Of a stretch of DNA of 56,607 nucleotides, positions 1 through 9,265 are shown in pieces (positions within the stretch are counted from its first letter, which is position 1; every line of letters begins with the position of its first letter). The position numbers were made by a program, and so were the translations under genes. This DNA is from Planctomycetota bacterium (GTDB lineage: Bacteria; Planctomycetota; Phycisphaerae; UBA1845), in NCBI GenBank assembly GCA_024276605.1, contig JAJRWX010000012.1, positions 1-56,607 on the forward strand, given 5' to 3'. The notes under the pieces are model-generated. The model saw only the letters and a list, made by a program, of their open reading frames with translations, was not told the DNA's origin and did not search any database.

Positions 1-60
1 TACCTCCCGCAACGTATCGCGTTCTTCATCACTCAATCGAACCACGTACTTCTTCTGCAT
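1..60 (-). CDS. IS630-family transposase, N-terminal fragment
   Basis: Only the first 20 codons are in the window. The start is ATG at 58-60, preceded by a strong AAGGAGG ribosome binding site at 68-74 (7-base spacing). The peptide begins MQKKYVVRLSDEERDTL, which fits the N-terminus commonly seen in IS630-family transposases, ahead of a helix-turn-helix. The catalytic DDE domain lies outside the window, so activity cannot be judged. The assignment rests on the N-terminus and the TA-ended terminal repeat. Confidence 0.65.
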   Translation of the reverse strand, partial: MQKKYVVRLSDEERDTLREV

Positions 61-118
61 CGGGAAACCTCCTTGTCTTCCGAAACGTCAAAAACAAGAA
101 GATAGGATAACCCCTATT

Positions 119-139
119 CTTAGCTGTGACAAAGCACTA
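119..139. repeat. IS630-type terminal repeat with TA target
   Basis: The reverse complement of this stretch reads TAGTGCTTTGTCACAGCTAAG. It matches 54244-54264 at 19 of 21 positions. The outermost TA is probably the target duplication and marks the junction between the insertion sequence and the interrupted beta-helix gene. Confidence 0.6.
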
Positions 140-2145
140 GTTTTGGCGGCGGCATTCGAGTACGGTATGGAACTCCGCAAATAAAAAATACTATATTTTC
201 AGATAATATAGCCAACGATCTAGGTGGAGGCGCTGTAAGCGTCAATGCAGGCAAACCAATATTCACGAACTGTTTATTTACGAATAATCAAAACATGGGT
301 AATAGGGGTGGAGGCGCTGTATGGATCAATAGTGGAGATGCCAGTTTTAACAATTGCACTTTTTCCGAAAACTCCTCCACAAACTCCGAGAATCCTGATG
401 GTGCACAAACTATTCAAATCGCCGACAAAATAACTATTGTTAATAGTATTGTCTGGCAAAATAACCCTGGTACAACTATTAACGTCACTTCGCTCTCTAA
501 TATATCTAACAGCTGTATTCAAGGCGGATGGGATGGTAATGGTAATGACAATATCAGCGCGGATCCGGAGTTTATAGATGATAGTATCATCAACGGCAAC
601 CTCAGATTGCTCCCTAGCTCGCCAGCTATAAACACTGGTGACAATGCTGCCGTGACGGAACCGACTGACCTGGACGGCTTGTCACGCATTGTAGGAGGTA
701 CGGTGGATATGGGGGCGTATGAATATCGTTACATCCCGCTGACCACGGTTACAGGCGAAGATGGTTTTACTAAAGACCGTTACCTTTCATTTAACCCCGG
801 AAGTGGTCGTGCAGCCATCCGCGTGAGGCGAGATATCGATGGGATTGAGTCGTGGGTGGGGTGCATGGGAACGTCTTTTGCTGGTGATGACGGAGAAGGA
901 TTCGATTTAGTCGATAGCCTAGTATACTGCAATTGGCAGAACCCCGTAATCCATGTAACAGGATGCTAGGTAAGACCGGGAGAAAGCTACACTATCGAAG
1001 CGACTGAAGATGGCGTTACGTACACAGCGGCATTAAACGTTGATACGACACCAATACCAAATGGACAAAATAATTTTGGCGATCTTGCATCCTCTCCTCC
1101 TGCGGGGAGTACGATATGGGGCCCACCTAGCGGCGTTGTGAGCGTTGTTGATATCAATGCCGTTCTATACGGTTTCAAGCACGATATACCGACACCACTT
1201 CGTGCACGTATTGATATTGCTAAGTCTACACCGGACAAGGTAATCAACGCAGAAGATATACTCGGAGCTGTTCAAGCATTTCGCCTTTTCCAATATCCAG
1301 CCTCATGGCAGTGTGGATGTCCGGGTTTCGCAGCTTGCTCCAGTAGTCCCCCAGGTGCATTGAGCACGTTCTCGATTGTTGCGAGCGAATCGACAATCAA
1401 TCCCGGTCAAACAGTGAATATCGACGTATTCATCGATGCGGTGAGTGATCTGGCTGGTTATGAAGTGGCAATCAACATGGCTGCATGGGGTCTTGGTACG
1501 CTTGACCTGGAGAGTATGAACATCGACGAGAACCGCAGCGATTTTGTATTCAACGGGATAACGGTTACAACAGCCATCGATAACGTGACCGGTCGATTCG
1601 GCGTGGTCACGAGCGATGGAAGCGGCACAAACGTGACGGGAACGGGTTATCTCGGCACGTTTACCTATCGAGCATCATTGGATGCGGACGGCCTGTTCAA
1701 TGCGGTTGTCAGTCAAAATAAACGAGCGTTTCTGCTTGATTCGACGAACACCAAAACATCTTCAAGTCAAGGGAGTTCGATCCTGATTGGCGTGGATGTT
1801 CTGTGTACGGACGATGCGTCCTGCGATGATGGAAACCCGTGTACCGATGATACCTGTGATCCGCAAGTCGGGTGTGCGAACGTAAATAATGACGCCAACA
1901 CCTGTGACGATGAAAATGCCTGTACAAGCACAGCGTGCGTGTCCGGTGTTTGCCAAGCGACGAATCTATCGGCGGGAACACCCTGCGATGATGGATTAGC
2001 CTGTACCGGAACGGATACGTGCGACGGAGTCGGGGTCTGTGACCATAGTGGCAACTCATGCAAGAGTGGAGAAGTCTGCTGTGAGTGTCCTGCGTGTGCT
2101 CACGCTTGTGCGACACCACCGATGCAGTGTAACTGCCCGTTCTAA
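140..2145 (+). pseudogene. Secreted beta-helix / cohesin-like / Cys-rich surface protein, broken by an IS and an amber codon
   Basis: One reading frame runs from the IS junction to the TAA at 2145, interrupted only by TAG at 967-969. The first part carries repeats of the GGGAV...NCTF...N type, typical of right-handed beta-helix (polymorphic outer-membrane-like) proteins, ending with DMGAYEYR. After the TAG, at about 1130-1300, comes a paired Asp-containing segment (VVDINAVLYGFK, then INAEDILGAVQAF) of a kind seen in planctomycete secreted proteins. A cohesin-like beta domain follows (about 1360-1800). Last come Cys-rich CDDGNPCTDDTCD repeats to the end. The 5' part and signal peptide lie beyond the IS, outside the window. 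There is no frameshift. The simplest reading is an extracellular protein gene killed by IS insertion plus one nonsense change; the segment from 1138 could still give a fragment. Confidence 0.75.
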
Positions 2146-2166
2146 AGGAGTTGATAGTTGTCGCCA

Positions 2167-2200
2167 GCCCCCGCAGCTACCAGACACTGCGGGGGTTGAT
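2167..2200 (+). terminator. Rho-independent terminator after the beta-helix gene
   Basis: A perfect 9-bp stem, CCCCCGCAG (2168-2176) with CTGCGGGGG (2187-2195), encloses a 10-base loop and is followed by TTGATTGT. It begins 22 bases after the stop codon of the beta-helix gene. Confidence 0.7.
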
Positions 2201-2271
2201 TGTATTGTGGTTTTAGGGAAAGAGCGGGTTATGAATTTATTACGACCTGCGCAGAGGGAAGATAGCCTGAA

Positions 2272-2288
2272 GTCGGGTGGAACCCGAC
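2272..2288. repeat. Short extragenic palindrome (GTCGGGT-GGA-ACCCGAC)
   Basis: A 7-bp inverted repeat with a 3-base loop lies between the convergent beta-helix and regulator genes. It has the same GGGT-NNN-ACCC core as the palindrome at 9794-9810, suggesting a dispersed intergenic family. Confidence 0.45.
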
Positions 2289-2375
2289 CTACGACTGGCT
2301 TCGTGCAGCTTTCCCCCACGCTTTCCTCAGAAAAAGAGGGGCACCCCAACCCGAAGATTAAGGTGTGACGGTGCT

Positions 2376-3365
2376 CTATCCGTTTTCTGGCGGTGGCGAT
2401 TTCGATGATTCTTTTTCAAATCGATCAAGTCGATACCGGATGGCATCACGAGAAATACCGAGTAAACGGGAAGCGCGACTCAAATTATGATTGGCATACT
2501 CGAGCGCCGCTTGAATAATATGATACTCCACTTCATTCAACAACGGAGGATCCCGGGCAAAATCTATGTTGATCACATGCTCTTGGGGTTGACAGGCAAT
2601 AGTTACACCACCTGAAGTAGAGACGGGCTGCAACGAAAAATGTTCCAGCATCAACTCACGCGAATCGGCTATCAATGCAGCGCTTTCAATCGCATGTTGT
2701 AGTTCCCGCACGTTACCGGGCCAATCATGGGCTAGTAAAGCTTCGAGTGCAGGCGCACTGATATCATCAATATCCAACCCATATCGCAACGAACAACGCT
2801 TCAAAAAAAGACGTGCTAACAATACGATGTCATCACCCCGCACACGTAGTGTGGGTATCTCAAGACGCAAGACCTGTAGACGATGAAACAAATCCTGCCG
2901 AAAACTGCCGGACTCAATCGCTTCTTCCATCGTACGATTTGTCGCGGCAATCACATGCACATCAAGTTTCCGATCGCGCGTACCGCCAACCGCTCGAATC
3001 GTCCGTTGTTCGAGAACACCGAGCAGTTTGGCCTGTAACGACATCGGCATATGCCCTATCTCATCGAGAAATATCGTGCCATGGTTAGCTAACTCAAACA
3101 ACCCTATCTTGTCTTTTCGCGCATCCGTAAAAGCACCCTTCACATGCCCAAAAAACTCCGACTCCGCCAGGTGATCCGCAATCGCCGTACAGTTGACATG
3201 AATAAACTTACCGTCGCTACGCGGACCGTTATAGTGAATCGCTCGAGCAATAAGCCCTTTCCCCGTACCCGTCTCACCAGTGATTAAAATCGTCGGTGGA
3301 TTCTCCACGGCTAAGGCAGACGTGCTCACAAGTCGTTCAATGCGCTTTTTGACTTTTCGCATCAT
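2376..3365 (-). CDS. Sigma-54 activator module (AAA+ and Fis-type HTH), detached C-terminal part of an NtrC-family regulator
   Basis: This 329-residue product would activate sigma-54 RNA polymerase by ATP hydrolysis. Walker A is GETGTGKG (residues 30-37), the sigma-54 contact loop is GAFTDA (77-82, against the common GAFTGA), and Walker B is TIFLDE (97-102). The DWPGNVREL motif and a C-terminal Fis-like helix (NLSRASRLLGISRDAIRYRL) follow. The receiver domain lies directly upstream in the same frame, separated by TAA, Ser and Pro codons. In intact NtrC proteins this linker reads IxGESPxM, so the TAA stands where Glu (GAA) is expected. The ATG at 3365 could be used for re-initiation and give a receiver-less, possibly constitutive, activator. 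No strong ribosome binding site precedes it. Confidence 0.85.
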   Translation of the reverse strand: MMRKVKKRIERLVSTSALAVENPPTILITGETGTGKGLIARAIHYNGPRSDGKFIHVNCTAIADHLAESEFFGHVKGAFTDARKDKIGLFELANHGTIFLDEIGHMPMSLQAKLLGVLEQRTIRAVGGTRDRKLDVHVIAATNRTMEEAIESGSFRQDLFHRLQVLRLEIPTLRVRGDDIVLLARLFLKRCSLRYGLDIDDISAPALEALLAHDWPGNVRELQHAIESAALIADSRELMLEHFSLQPVSTSGGVTIACQPQEHVINIDFARDPPLLNEVEYHIIQAALEYANHNLSRASRLLGISRDAIRYRLDRFEKESSKSPPPENG

Positions 3366-3371
3366 GGGAGA

Positions 3372-3806
3372 TTAACCGATAATCGGCTCGCTCCGCACTT
3401 GCTCACGATCTCGATTGCGAAAATAGTTTAGATCATCCGCCACATGTTGCCGGCTAACCACGCGCTCAACTATGAGGTGCAATGTGTCTAAATCGATAGG
3501 CTTAGCCAAAAACTCAGCAGCACCAGCCTTCATCGCCTGCACGGCCATGGCTACATCACCATGAGCGGTGACCATAATCGCCCCCGTACGCGGCGACGAC
3601 TGACCAATGGCATTAAGTACTTCCAGTCCATTCTTCCCGGGTAATCGATAATCCACAATCACCACATCCGGTGGATCAGACTCGACCAGTTCGATCCCCT
3701 GCTCACCACTTTCTACGCACCGCGCCGTATACCCAGTCAGTGCGAGAGAATCACGCATGTTGCGTGCGAGTACCTCTTCGTCCTCAATGATTAAGATCGT
3801 AGCCAT
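3372..3806 (-). CDS. Response regulator receiver domain, detached N-terminal part of the same NtrC-family regulator
   Basis: A 144-residue receiver domain. It has the acidic pocket at residues 8-10 (IIEDEE), phospho-acceptor Asp52 (VVIVDYRLPG), the switch Thr80 (MVTAHG) and Lys102 (AKPI). It ends EPIIG-stop, at the point where intact family members continue with ESP-M. The following ORF continues in the same frame, and the two plus the stop and two linker codons make 477 codons, a normal NtrC length. The histidine kinase at 4097 is divergent and is the likely partner. Whether this is a natural split or a recent nonsense mutation cannot be decided from sequence; I favour a mutation because the break falls inside a conserved linker with frame retained. 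Confidence 0.88.
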   Translation of the reverse strand: MATILIIEDEEVLARNMRDSLALTGYTARCVESGEQGIELVESDPPDVVIVDYRLPGKNGLEVLNAIGQSSPRTGAIMVTAHGDVAMAVQAMKAGAAEFLAKPIDLDTLHLIVERVVSRQHVADDLNYFRNRDREQVRSEPIIG

Positions 3807-4096
3807 GAGTTCTCGCTGTGCCCCTGTTGCTTACAATATCCTCGTTTATGGTACGTTACAGTATGTTGATAATATCTCGGTAAAAAGCCCCTGATCGAAC
3901 CGCGAAGTAAGCTGATATAGCCACTTCACCGTCACTACAAAAAATCAGTGCTTGCTCCGACCACTCGCATAGACAAGCTCAAGACGAAATCAGTCGTTTC
4001 AACAACGAGCAAGGGAAGATATGATACAATCATCGGTGTCAACGGCCAAACAAAACCTAGCAAGATGCACCGGCGCATCACTTTGGGAGAGTACGC

Positions 4097-5476
4097 GTGA
4101 ATAACCCCGACCAGACGACCAAAGCAACCCGGACCATTCGTTGGAAATGGTATCACTACTATTTCATTCTCGCGGCCTTCGATTTGGTCATTATTATTGC
4201 CAGCCTTCTCTTGCACGACCAAACACTCAACTCCTATGAACATGCTTTGCGAAAGCTGGGAAAGCTACACACACAATTAAGAAGCGTAGCTGCTTTACGG
4301 CTCGGCGTCGTCGATCTTAGCGCCCCCGGTAATGATGTGTTCGCTTCATTTCAAATCGACTTTGAACGTCAACGTTTTGAACTAGCACGTAGCCATCTAC
4401 CTTCGTTACTCCAAACAGCACATGAAACGGGTGTCGATATAACGGAAGCACAGGATCACATCGACGCCCTCGCGCAGCAGGCACGAAAAGTTTTCTCCAC
4501 ATTGGCAGAAACATACACGCAGGACAACGTCATTATACAGGTCAACGCCGTCGCTGCCATGGCCATGATGGACAACCACCTAGCCTCCACACTAACCAGC
4601 CTCACTGAAATTGAGCAACACGCCCTGATGAAAATAGACAGTATTCTCGTGGAATACGGCATCCGACTCGCATCTTACGGTAGCATCCAATCATCCATGT
4701 TAGCCGTCGTCGTCGTCATTCTTCTAGGTGTATTTTGGTATGGTCGCAAACTACAAGTTATGCACGAATTGATGATAGCCGATCAGCATACCGCCCAATC
4801 TGCACGCAACGAACGACTCGCCGCGGTGGGCCAATTATGTACGGGCGTAGCTCATGGTATACGCAATCCCCTCGCGGCCATCATGACTTCCGCCCAGTTA
4901 GGACTTTCTCTGCAAAAATCCAAAGACGATTTAACGCCCCGACTAACCGACATCGTTGAGGCGTGTCATCGATTGGATCATCGCTTAACCCGGTTGCTCG
5001 ATTATTCACGCGGCGCAGGCGACGTCATGGCCACGTACGATTTTCCCGAAGCCATTTCCCAGGCATATGATGAAATACGTGAGATGCTCAACGCCGCGAG
5101 TATCACCGTAAACATCACCCAACCCACCCAACCAATATCCATTCGTGGTGATCGAGATAGAATGGTCAGGGCATTTATCGAAATTTTCTCCAACGCCGCT
5201 GAACACGCCGAGGCAGGATGCACCGTGTCCGTCAGTTTTGCGACCGACGACTCTATACCACCACGCGTTGAAGTCGTCGTAGCTGATACGGGTCCGGGTA
5301 TCGATCAGCATGTCCGAGGGCAAGTGTTCGACCTGTTCTTCACAACCACGACTAGCGGAACCGGAATAGGCCTATCCGTCGTAAAAGATGCTATCACATT
5401 GCACGGGGGTGAAATTGTAGTCGACACTTCCGCCCAACAAGGAGCACGGCTCCGTATGTGGCTGCCACTAGCATAA
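4097..5476 (+). CDS. Membrane-bound sensor histidine kinase
   Basis: A 459-residue sensor kinase for the adjacent NtrC-type regulator. Transmembrane segment 1 is at about 21-40 and segment 2 at about 199-215, enclosing a helical periplasmic sensor region. The cytoplasmic core has the H box with His253 (GVAHGIRNPLAAI; Gly replaces the usual Glu after His), an N box with Asn366 (EIFSNAAEHAEAG), G1 DTGPGI (397-402), the F box FDLFFTTT and G2 GTGIGL (421-426). All ATP-binding boxes are present. The start is GTG at 4097 with GGGAGAG just upstream. It is transcribed away from the regulator across a 290-base divergent region (3807-4096) that should hold both promoters. The sensed signal is unknown. 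Sensor kinases of this class typically pair with sigma-54 activators. Confidence 0.9.
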   Translation: MNNPDQTTKATRTIRWKWYHYYFILAAFDLVIIIASLLLHDQTLNSYEHALRKLGKLHTQLRSVAALRLGVVDLSAPGNDVFASFQIDFERQRFELARSHLPSLLQTAHETGVDITEAQDHIDALAQQARKVFSTLAETYTQDNVIIQVNAVAAMAMMDNHLASTLTSLTEIEQHALMKIDSILVEYGIRLASYGSIQSSMLAVVVVILLGVFWYGRKLQVMHELMIADQHTAQSARNERLAAVGQLCTGVAHGIRNPLAAIMTSAQLGLSLQKSKDDLTPRLTDIVEACHRLDHRLTRLLDYSRGAGDVMATYDFPEAISQAYDEIREMLNAASITVNITQPTQPISIRGDRDRMVRAFIEIFSNAAEHAEAGCTVSVSFATDDSIPPRVEVVVADTGPGIDQHVRGQVFDLFFTTTTSGTGIGLSVVKDAITLHGGEIVVDTSAQQGARLRMWLPLA

Positions 5477-5543
5477 CACGCACAGCGGCATCGTCGAACA
5501 TGAGCGCAACGGCCAGATCCACCTGATCATATCCCAACCAGCT

Positions 5544-6617
5544 TCACTGAATCAACACGTAAAAATCAGCGTAGTCGGATAAATCAATGTCATCATCGTT
5601 GTCAGTGTCGCCGGCGTGACATCCTGATTCAAGCATAACATCCGGCGAAGAAAAACACCGTTGAAAACGCTGCACATCTCTCAAATCAATCCGTCTGTCA
5701 CCAGTAAAATCACCATTACCTCCGGAGGGAGACCCGACAATAATTCTTGCCGGATTAATGGTTTCAAACGGGTAAAACACGGGCGCTCCGTCGAAAATAC
5801 CGGTTATAGACGATCCAGGCACACCATCAACGCCTGTATGAAAATCGATGGTATAGGTACCTGCTGCTCCGGTCGGAACCTTAACGAATAGCACACCAAA
5901 GAGCGCCATTTGTCCCGTATCAGATTGCCCACCAGCTTCTAAGGTAAGCGTAGAAAAAATATAATCTAATCCTGGAAACTGAACAGCCTTAAAAATCTCC
6001 ATACCGGAAAAGACAAACTCTGGATTACTAATGCAAAATCCTTCTGTGTTTATATCGCATGGGAGCGTATCTCGGCAGTACCTACTATTGCCCGAGCAAA
6101 TCTTATCAGGCACAAACGCACCCGCATCACACGTATTACCATCACCCGGACAACCCAGTCCAGCCCCCATCGCACAATCAAAAAGCGGATTCACGGGATA
6201 GCCAACCGGGACAACCGGATCACCGGCACCGCTACAATAGCCAACGCCATCCACCTTGGCTGACACATTAACCAACTGGCCATCGCCCACCGTTCCCCAG
6301 CCTGATACGCGAAGTTCCAACTCTACCGTAACGTCACCACTATCCACAGTCACACTATTACCTGAAAACACAGCCGTACCTGCGCTCACAGCTACGGGCA
6401 CGAGGTCAAGAGTCGGCTGAAAAGACTGCCTTCTTTCGTACTGCTTCGAGTTGAGGGCTTGACCTTGAATGGCCCTTTCACCATAGCCGATTGTTATTGA
6501 TCGCTGAACGCGGCTTGTAACATCGAGATCATCCCCGGCTAGACAAACGCCACACCCTACAAACATAACCAACGCAATCACAGACAAACGCAGATATACC
6601 AACCAAGATGTGCGCAC
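5544..6617 (-). CDS. Secreted protein with C-terminal dockerin-like repeat
   Basis: A 357-residue exported protein of unknown function. I place the start at GTG 6617 because GGAGG lies 7 bases upstream and the product then begins with a clean signal peptide (MRTSWLVYLRL..., hydrophobic core, GVCLAG); the longer ATG start at 6644 would read through that ribosome binding site. The middle is a Cys-containing beta-rich region resembling cohesin-like domains of planctomycete secreted proteins. The C-terminus has two Asp-rich calcium-binding-type segments, GDFTGDRRIDLRDVQRF and DTDNDDDIDLSDYADF, i.e. a dockerin-like tail. It converges with the histidine kinase gene, 67 bases away. A promoter candidate lies at 6666-6671. 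Localisation outside the cytoplasm is well supported, function is not. Confidence 0.8.
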   Translation of the reverse strand: MRTSWLVYLRLSVIALVMFVGCGVCLAGDDLDVTSRVQRSITIGYGERAIQGQALNSKQYERRQSFQPTLDLVPVAVSAGTAVFSGNSVTVDSGDVTVELELRVSGWGTVGDGQLVNVSAKVDGVGYCSGAGDPVVPVGYPVNPLFDCAMGAGLGCPGDGNTCDAGAFVPDKICSGNSRYCRDTLPCDINTEGFCISNPEFVFSGMEIFKAVQFPGLDYIFSTLTLEAGGQSDTGQMALFGVLFVKVPTGAAGTYTIDFHTGVDGVPGSSITGIFDGAPVFYPFETINPARIIVGSPSGGNGDFTGDRRIDLRDVQRFQRCFSSPDVMLESGCHAGDTDNDDDIDLSDYADFYVLIQ

Positions 6618-6665
6618 GCTCCCCCCTCCAAAATCGTACCGCAAAATCCTTCCAGATTCCCTACT

Positions 6666-6671
6666 ATTATA
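6666..6671 (-). promoter_or_regulatory. Candidate -10 box (TATAAT) for the dockerin-type gene
   Basis: The minus strand carries a perfect TATAAT here, 48 bases upstream of the GTG at 6617. No convincing -35 hexamer was found at 16-18 bases. The rest of 6618-6925 shows no gene. Confidence 0.4.
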
Positions 6672-6925
6672 ACAGATCGAGGGCCTAATAGTTATGAAAA
6701 ATTCCTACGAGGATCGTAGGCTTGGTTGCTAAAAGCGAGAAAATTGAACGAACACTGGAATATCCGTCATTGGTATCAAAAAAAAGCGATTCATGGCCAT
6801 ACATTTCCCTATTGTGCTGCCTGATGCAGACGAAATATCTTCCAGGTACTTTGTCGCAGATAGTTCGGTGGGCGGCTTGAGCAAGCGTCGCGTCACATTA
6901 ATTCAACGATCGCAAGAATGCAGGG

Positions 6926-8353
6926 CTAATCATGAGAGGCCGGCGCATCAATCTGTGTCACTTGGTTTTGCATCAGCGATCGTGCAATCGCATCAGCGGC
7001 TACATCATGACCGAGAGGCGTCCAATGTTGATCGTAGGTGTAGTATACTTGCTCATTGGCAATAATTGCCTCACGCAAGTGCGGCGTTAGCCCTACGAAC
7101 GATATGGATTCACGGCGACAATAATCACCGACCACGCTTTCTCGCGCGTCGGCGCGCAACAATAAATTTTTCAATAGCACCTCCGCCGGCGGCAAGGCTT
7201 TCTTCACACTCATACCCGTAAACGCCCTAACTTTTTCAGGCGGCAAACGATCCGCAACCAGCGGAAGCGTAACATGGGCCTTGGTTGGCGCAAAAACAAC
7301 AACTAACTGCGCACCGATTTCACGACACACTTCATGTATTTTCGTAATCTGCCCACGCGGATTTAGCCAATGTTTATCCTGCTCAAACTGCTCACGACTC
7401 TCATATAAATCCCGCAATTGTTTGGGCGCAAATGTATACGGCTTACCATCACCTTCGGCAGGTATGCGCAGCGGCAGCCAATCAATCATCTCGATCCCCT
7501 TGACCGAAGCACTCGATCCAACATGCCCTAACGTCCCCGTGAGCATACCATCAATGGCTTGGCGCAAAGGAGATTGCTTAAAATAAGCTTCGGCTCGTTT
7601 CGATAGTGATGGCTTCTTGCGCTTGCGATCCGTTTTTGCAGACCGAAAGTCATTACCTTCATAGATCATACAGACCACATATTTCGGCTTAAGGTCTTTT
7701 CCATAGGCCTTGAGCGACGCCAGGTAGTGCAATGGGGCATAGCCTGACATGCCAAGGTTGTAGACTGAAAGCGTAGTCTTTTCAGCTAACCGAACCGGCC
7801 AAGGATGCTCGTCGGAAACGCTCGAGCCTTCCGTAAACGAGTCCCCCAAAGCAATGACATCATACTGCCCAATCTCGGTTTGATTTCGATAGCCTCGAGC
7901 ATCCGTCGTCAATTGACAGGTAATCGGAGGATACCCCGGCGGCGCATTCGGAAAAGTAAACGCAGCTTTCGGACGATCCGCAAACTCAACCGTCACACTT
8001 ACATTCGGCTGACGATGATAAGCTATTTGATCCTTGATATAATGCCCGGGACGCGGCGTACGCAGCATAAAATCAACAAACAACAACACCGGCGCCATCA
8101 CCATCAGACTAGCCATCACCCGAAACCATCGTCGTTTGTACTCCTTACCGGTTGACCAATCGATATACAGCGTCACTACGGAAAACATCGCCACGCCGAT
8201 GATCCAATAGAAATGCGTTCTTGAATATCTCCCCAGTAGCGTGGGCCGATCACGAACGATCTGTTCAATCACGTCGCTGGGCATAACCCACAGCACCAGA
8301 TTTGTCACGACTACAATCGTCAACCAGAGCTTTTGTCGAGCAATCATCTTCAT
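6926..8353 (-). CDS. Membrane-anchored SGNH/GDSL hydrolase-like protein
   Basis: A 475-residue protein with N-terminal membrane segments (about 10-25, 48-65 and 78-97) followed by an SGNH-hydrolase-like domain. Block I is ALGDSFTEG with nucleophile Ser172; a YEGNDF motif resembles the GxND block; the C-terminal YTYDQHWTPLGHD carries the Asp-x-x-His catalytic pair. The layout resembles AlgX/AlgJ- and DltD-like acyl-transfer or esterase proteins acting at the cell surface, but the substrate cannot be inferred. The start is ATG 8353 because AGGAGGTG lies about 8 bases upstream; the longer frame to 8383 would cross that site. It follows the polyferredoxin gene by 53 bases on the same strand and may be co-transcribed, though no functional link is evident. 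Confidence 0.75.
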   Translation of the reverse strand: MKMIARQKLWLTIVVVTNLVLWVMPSDVIEQIVRDRPTLLGRYSRTHFYWIIGVAMFSVVTLYIDWSTGKEYKRRWFRVMASLMVMAPVLLFVDFMLRTPRPGHYIKDQIAYHRQPNVSVTVEFADRPKAAFTFPNAPPGYPPITCQLTTDARGYRNQTEIGQYDVIALGDSFTEGSSVSDEHPWPVRLAEKTTLSVYNLGMSGYAPLHYLASLKAYGKDLKPKYVVCMIYEGNDFRSAKTDRKRKKPSLSKRAEAYFKQSPLRQAIDGMLTGTLGHVGSSASVKGIEMIDWLPLRIPAEGDGKPYTFAPKQLRDLYESREQFEQDKHWLNPRGQITKIHEVCREIGAQLVVVFAPTKAHVTLPLVADRLPPEKVRAFTGMSVKKALPPAEVLLKNLLLRADARESVVGDYCRRESISFVGLTPHLREAIIANEQVYYTYDQHWTPLGHDVAADAIARSLMQNQVTQIDAPASHD

Positions 8354-8406
8354 GGACACGCACCTCCTGCCCAGACTTCGCAACTCAGTCTCAATTCAAC
8401 GTCGGT

Positions 8407-9036
8407 TTATCTTGCACCTGCTACACCAATAGTCGCCGTAGGCGTAACCGTTATCGCCTTTGGTTGTGTCGGGCAAAATAATTGGCACAAACCACAACCA
8501 ACACAACCATCGGTTAGCACGGTTGGCGGACCATCCCCGGCAAAGAAAATCGCTTTCGATCCTAAAGGGCAGCGATCCACACATACGGTACACGACTCGC
8601 CTTGACTGCGCACGCACACCGGCTCATACACCTCAGCCAATCCCATCGCCATATCACACACTTGATTAACCGGCGACAGCGCCTTCGAGGGACAGACATG
8701 GGTACACTGTAGACCTTCGCAAACCACACAAGCTGAGACATCCGGATCAATCGCCGGGGTACCTGCTAATACACCATACTTCGCAGGTAACGGAACAAGG
8801 CACTTAGCTGGACACACCTCGACACAAGCCCCGCAACGATGACATAAATCATTAAGCGATGATTCATCCGCAGCGCCAGGCGGACGAAGCCAGGTTGGCG
8901 CAGCACTTGGCGATGACGATACCGCGCCAATATCAAACCGTTGAGCCACATAATCCACCGCAGGCCCTAATGCTCTGGACCAAGCCTGCTGGAAAAAGCC
9001 ACGTCGGTCTGGATGTCGTTCTTGCCCATTTGTCAT
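8407..9036 (-). CDS. Polyferredoxin with several [4Fe-4S] motifs (NapG/MauM-like)
   Basis: A 209-residue iron-sulfur electron carrier. The N-terminus DRRGFFQQAW resembles the twin-arginine region of NapG/MauM-type ferredoxins, so export by Tat or membrane association is possible. Cysteine clusters are CHRCGACVEVCP, CVVCEGLQCTHVCP, CTVCVDRCP and CVGCGLCQLFCP, the last a canonical CxxCxxCxxxCP. Up to four clusters are therefore likely, though the third is irregular. The start is ATG 9036 (MTNGQERHPDRRG); the longer frame to 9081 adds a sequence with no family resemblance. No nitrate reductase or methylamine dehydrogenase genes are nearby, so the redox partner is unknown. The divergent neighbour is a Fur-family regulator, consistent with metal-linked control, but I see no clear Fur box in 9037-9265. 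Confidence 0.8.
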   Translation of the reverse strand: MTNGQERHPDRRGFFQQAWSRALGPAVDYVAQRFDIGAVSSSPSAAPTWLRPPGAADESSLNDLCHRCGACVEVCPAKCLVPLPAKYGVLAGTPAIDPDVSACVVCEGLQCTHVCPSKALSPVNQVCDMAMGLAEVYEPVCVRSQGESCTVCVDRCPLGSKAIFFAGDGPPTVLTDGCVGCGLCQLFCPTQPKAITVTPTATIGVAGAR

Positions 9037-9265
9037 TATATACGCACCATATACATCAATGATAAGCGATCGTACCATCAAGGTCGATGCACATCATGAT
9101 CCATGAAACCTTCTTCTTGGCTTTCAACCACGCCGCGGTCAAAATATAACCTCGACTTGTCGGAAGTCGAAGCAGTCTTGATAACCCAGGTTTCACCTTG
9201 GATAATACCTGCAGTGAATTGGCCCTATTCAGCCAACTACATAAGACATGATAACCGAGGCCACA

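Larger units (their letters stand above)
1..139 (-). mobile_element. IS630-type insertion sequence, upstream end (partial)
   Basis: The left edge of the window lies inside an insertion sequence. Visible are the first 20 codons of its transposase on the minus strand, about 60 bases of leader, and a terminal sequence at 119-139 that stops at a TA dinucleotide, as expected for IS630/Tc1-type elements that duplicate a TA target. To the right of base 139 a beta-helix reading frame begins at once and stays open, so the element appears to have inserted inside that gene. A near copy of the terminal sequence occurs at 54244-54264. Confidence 0.7.
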
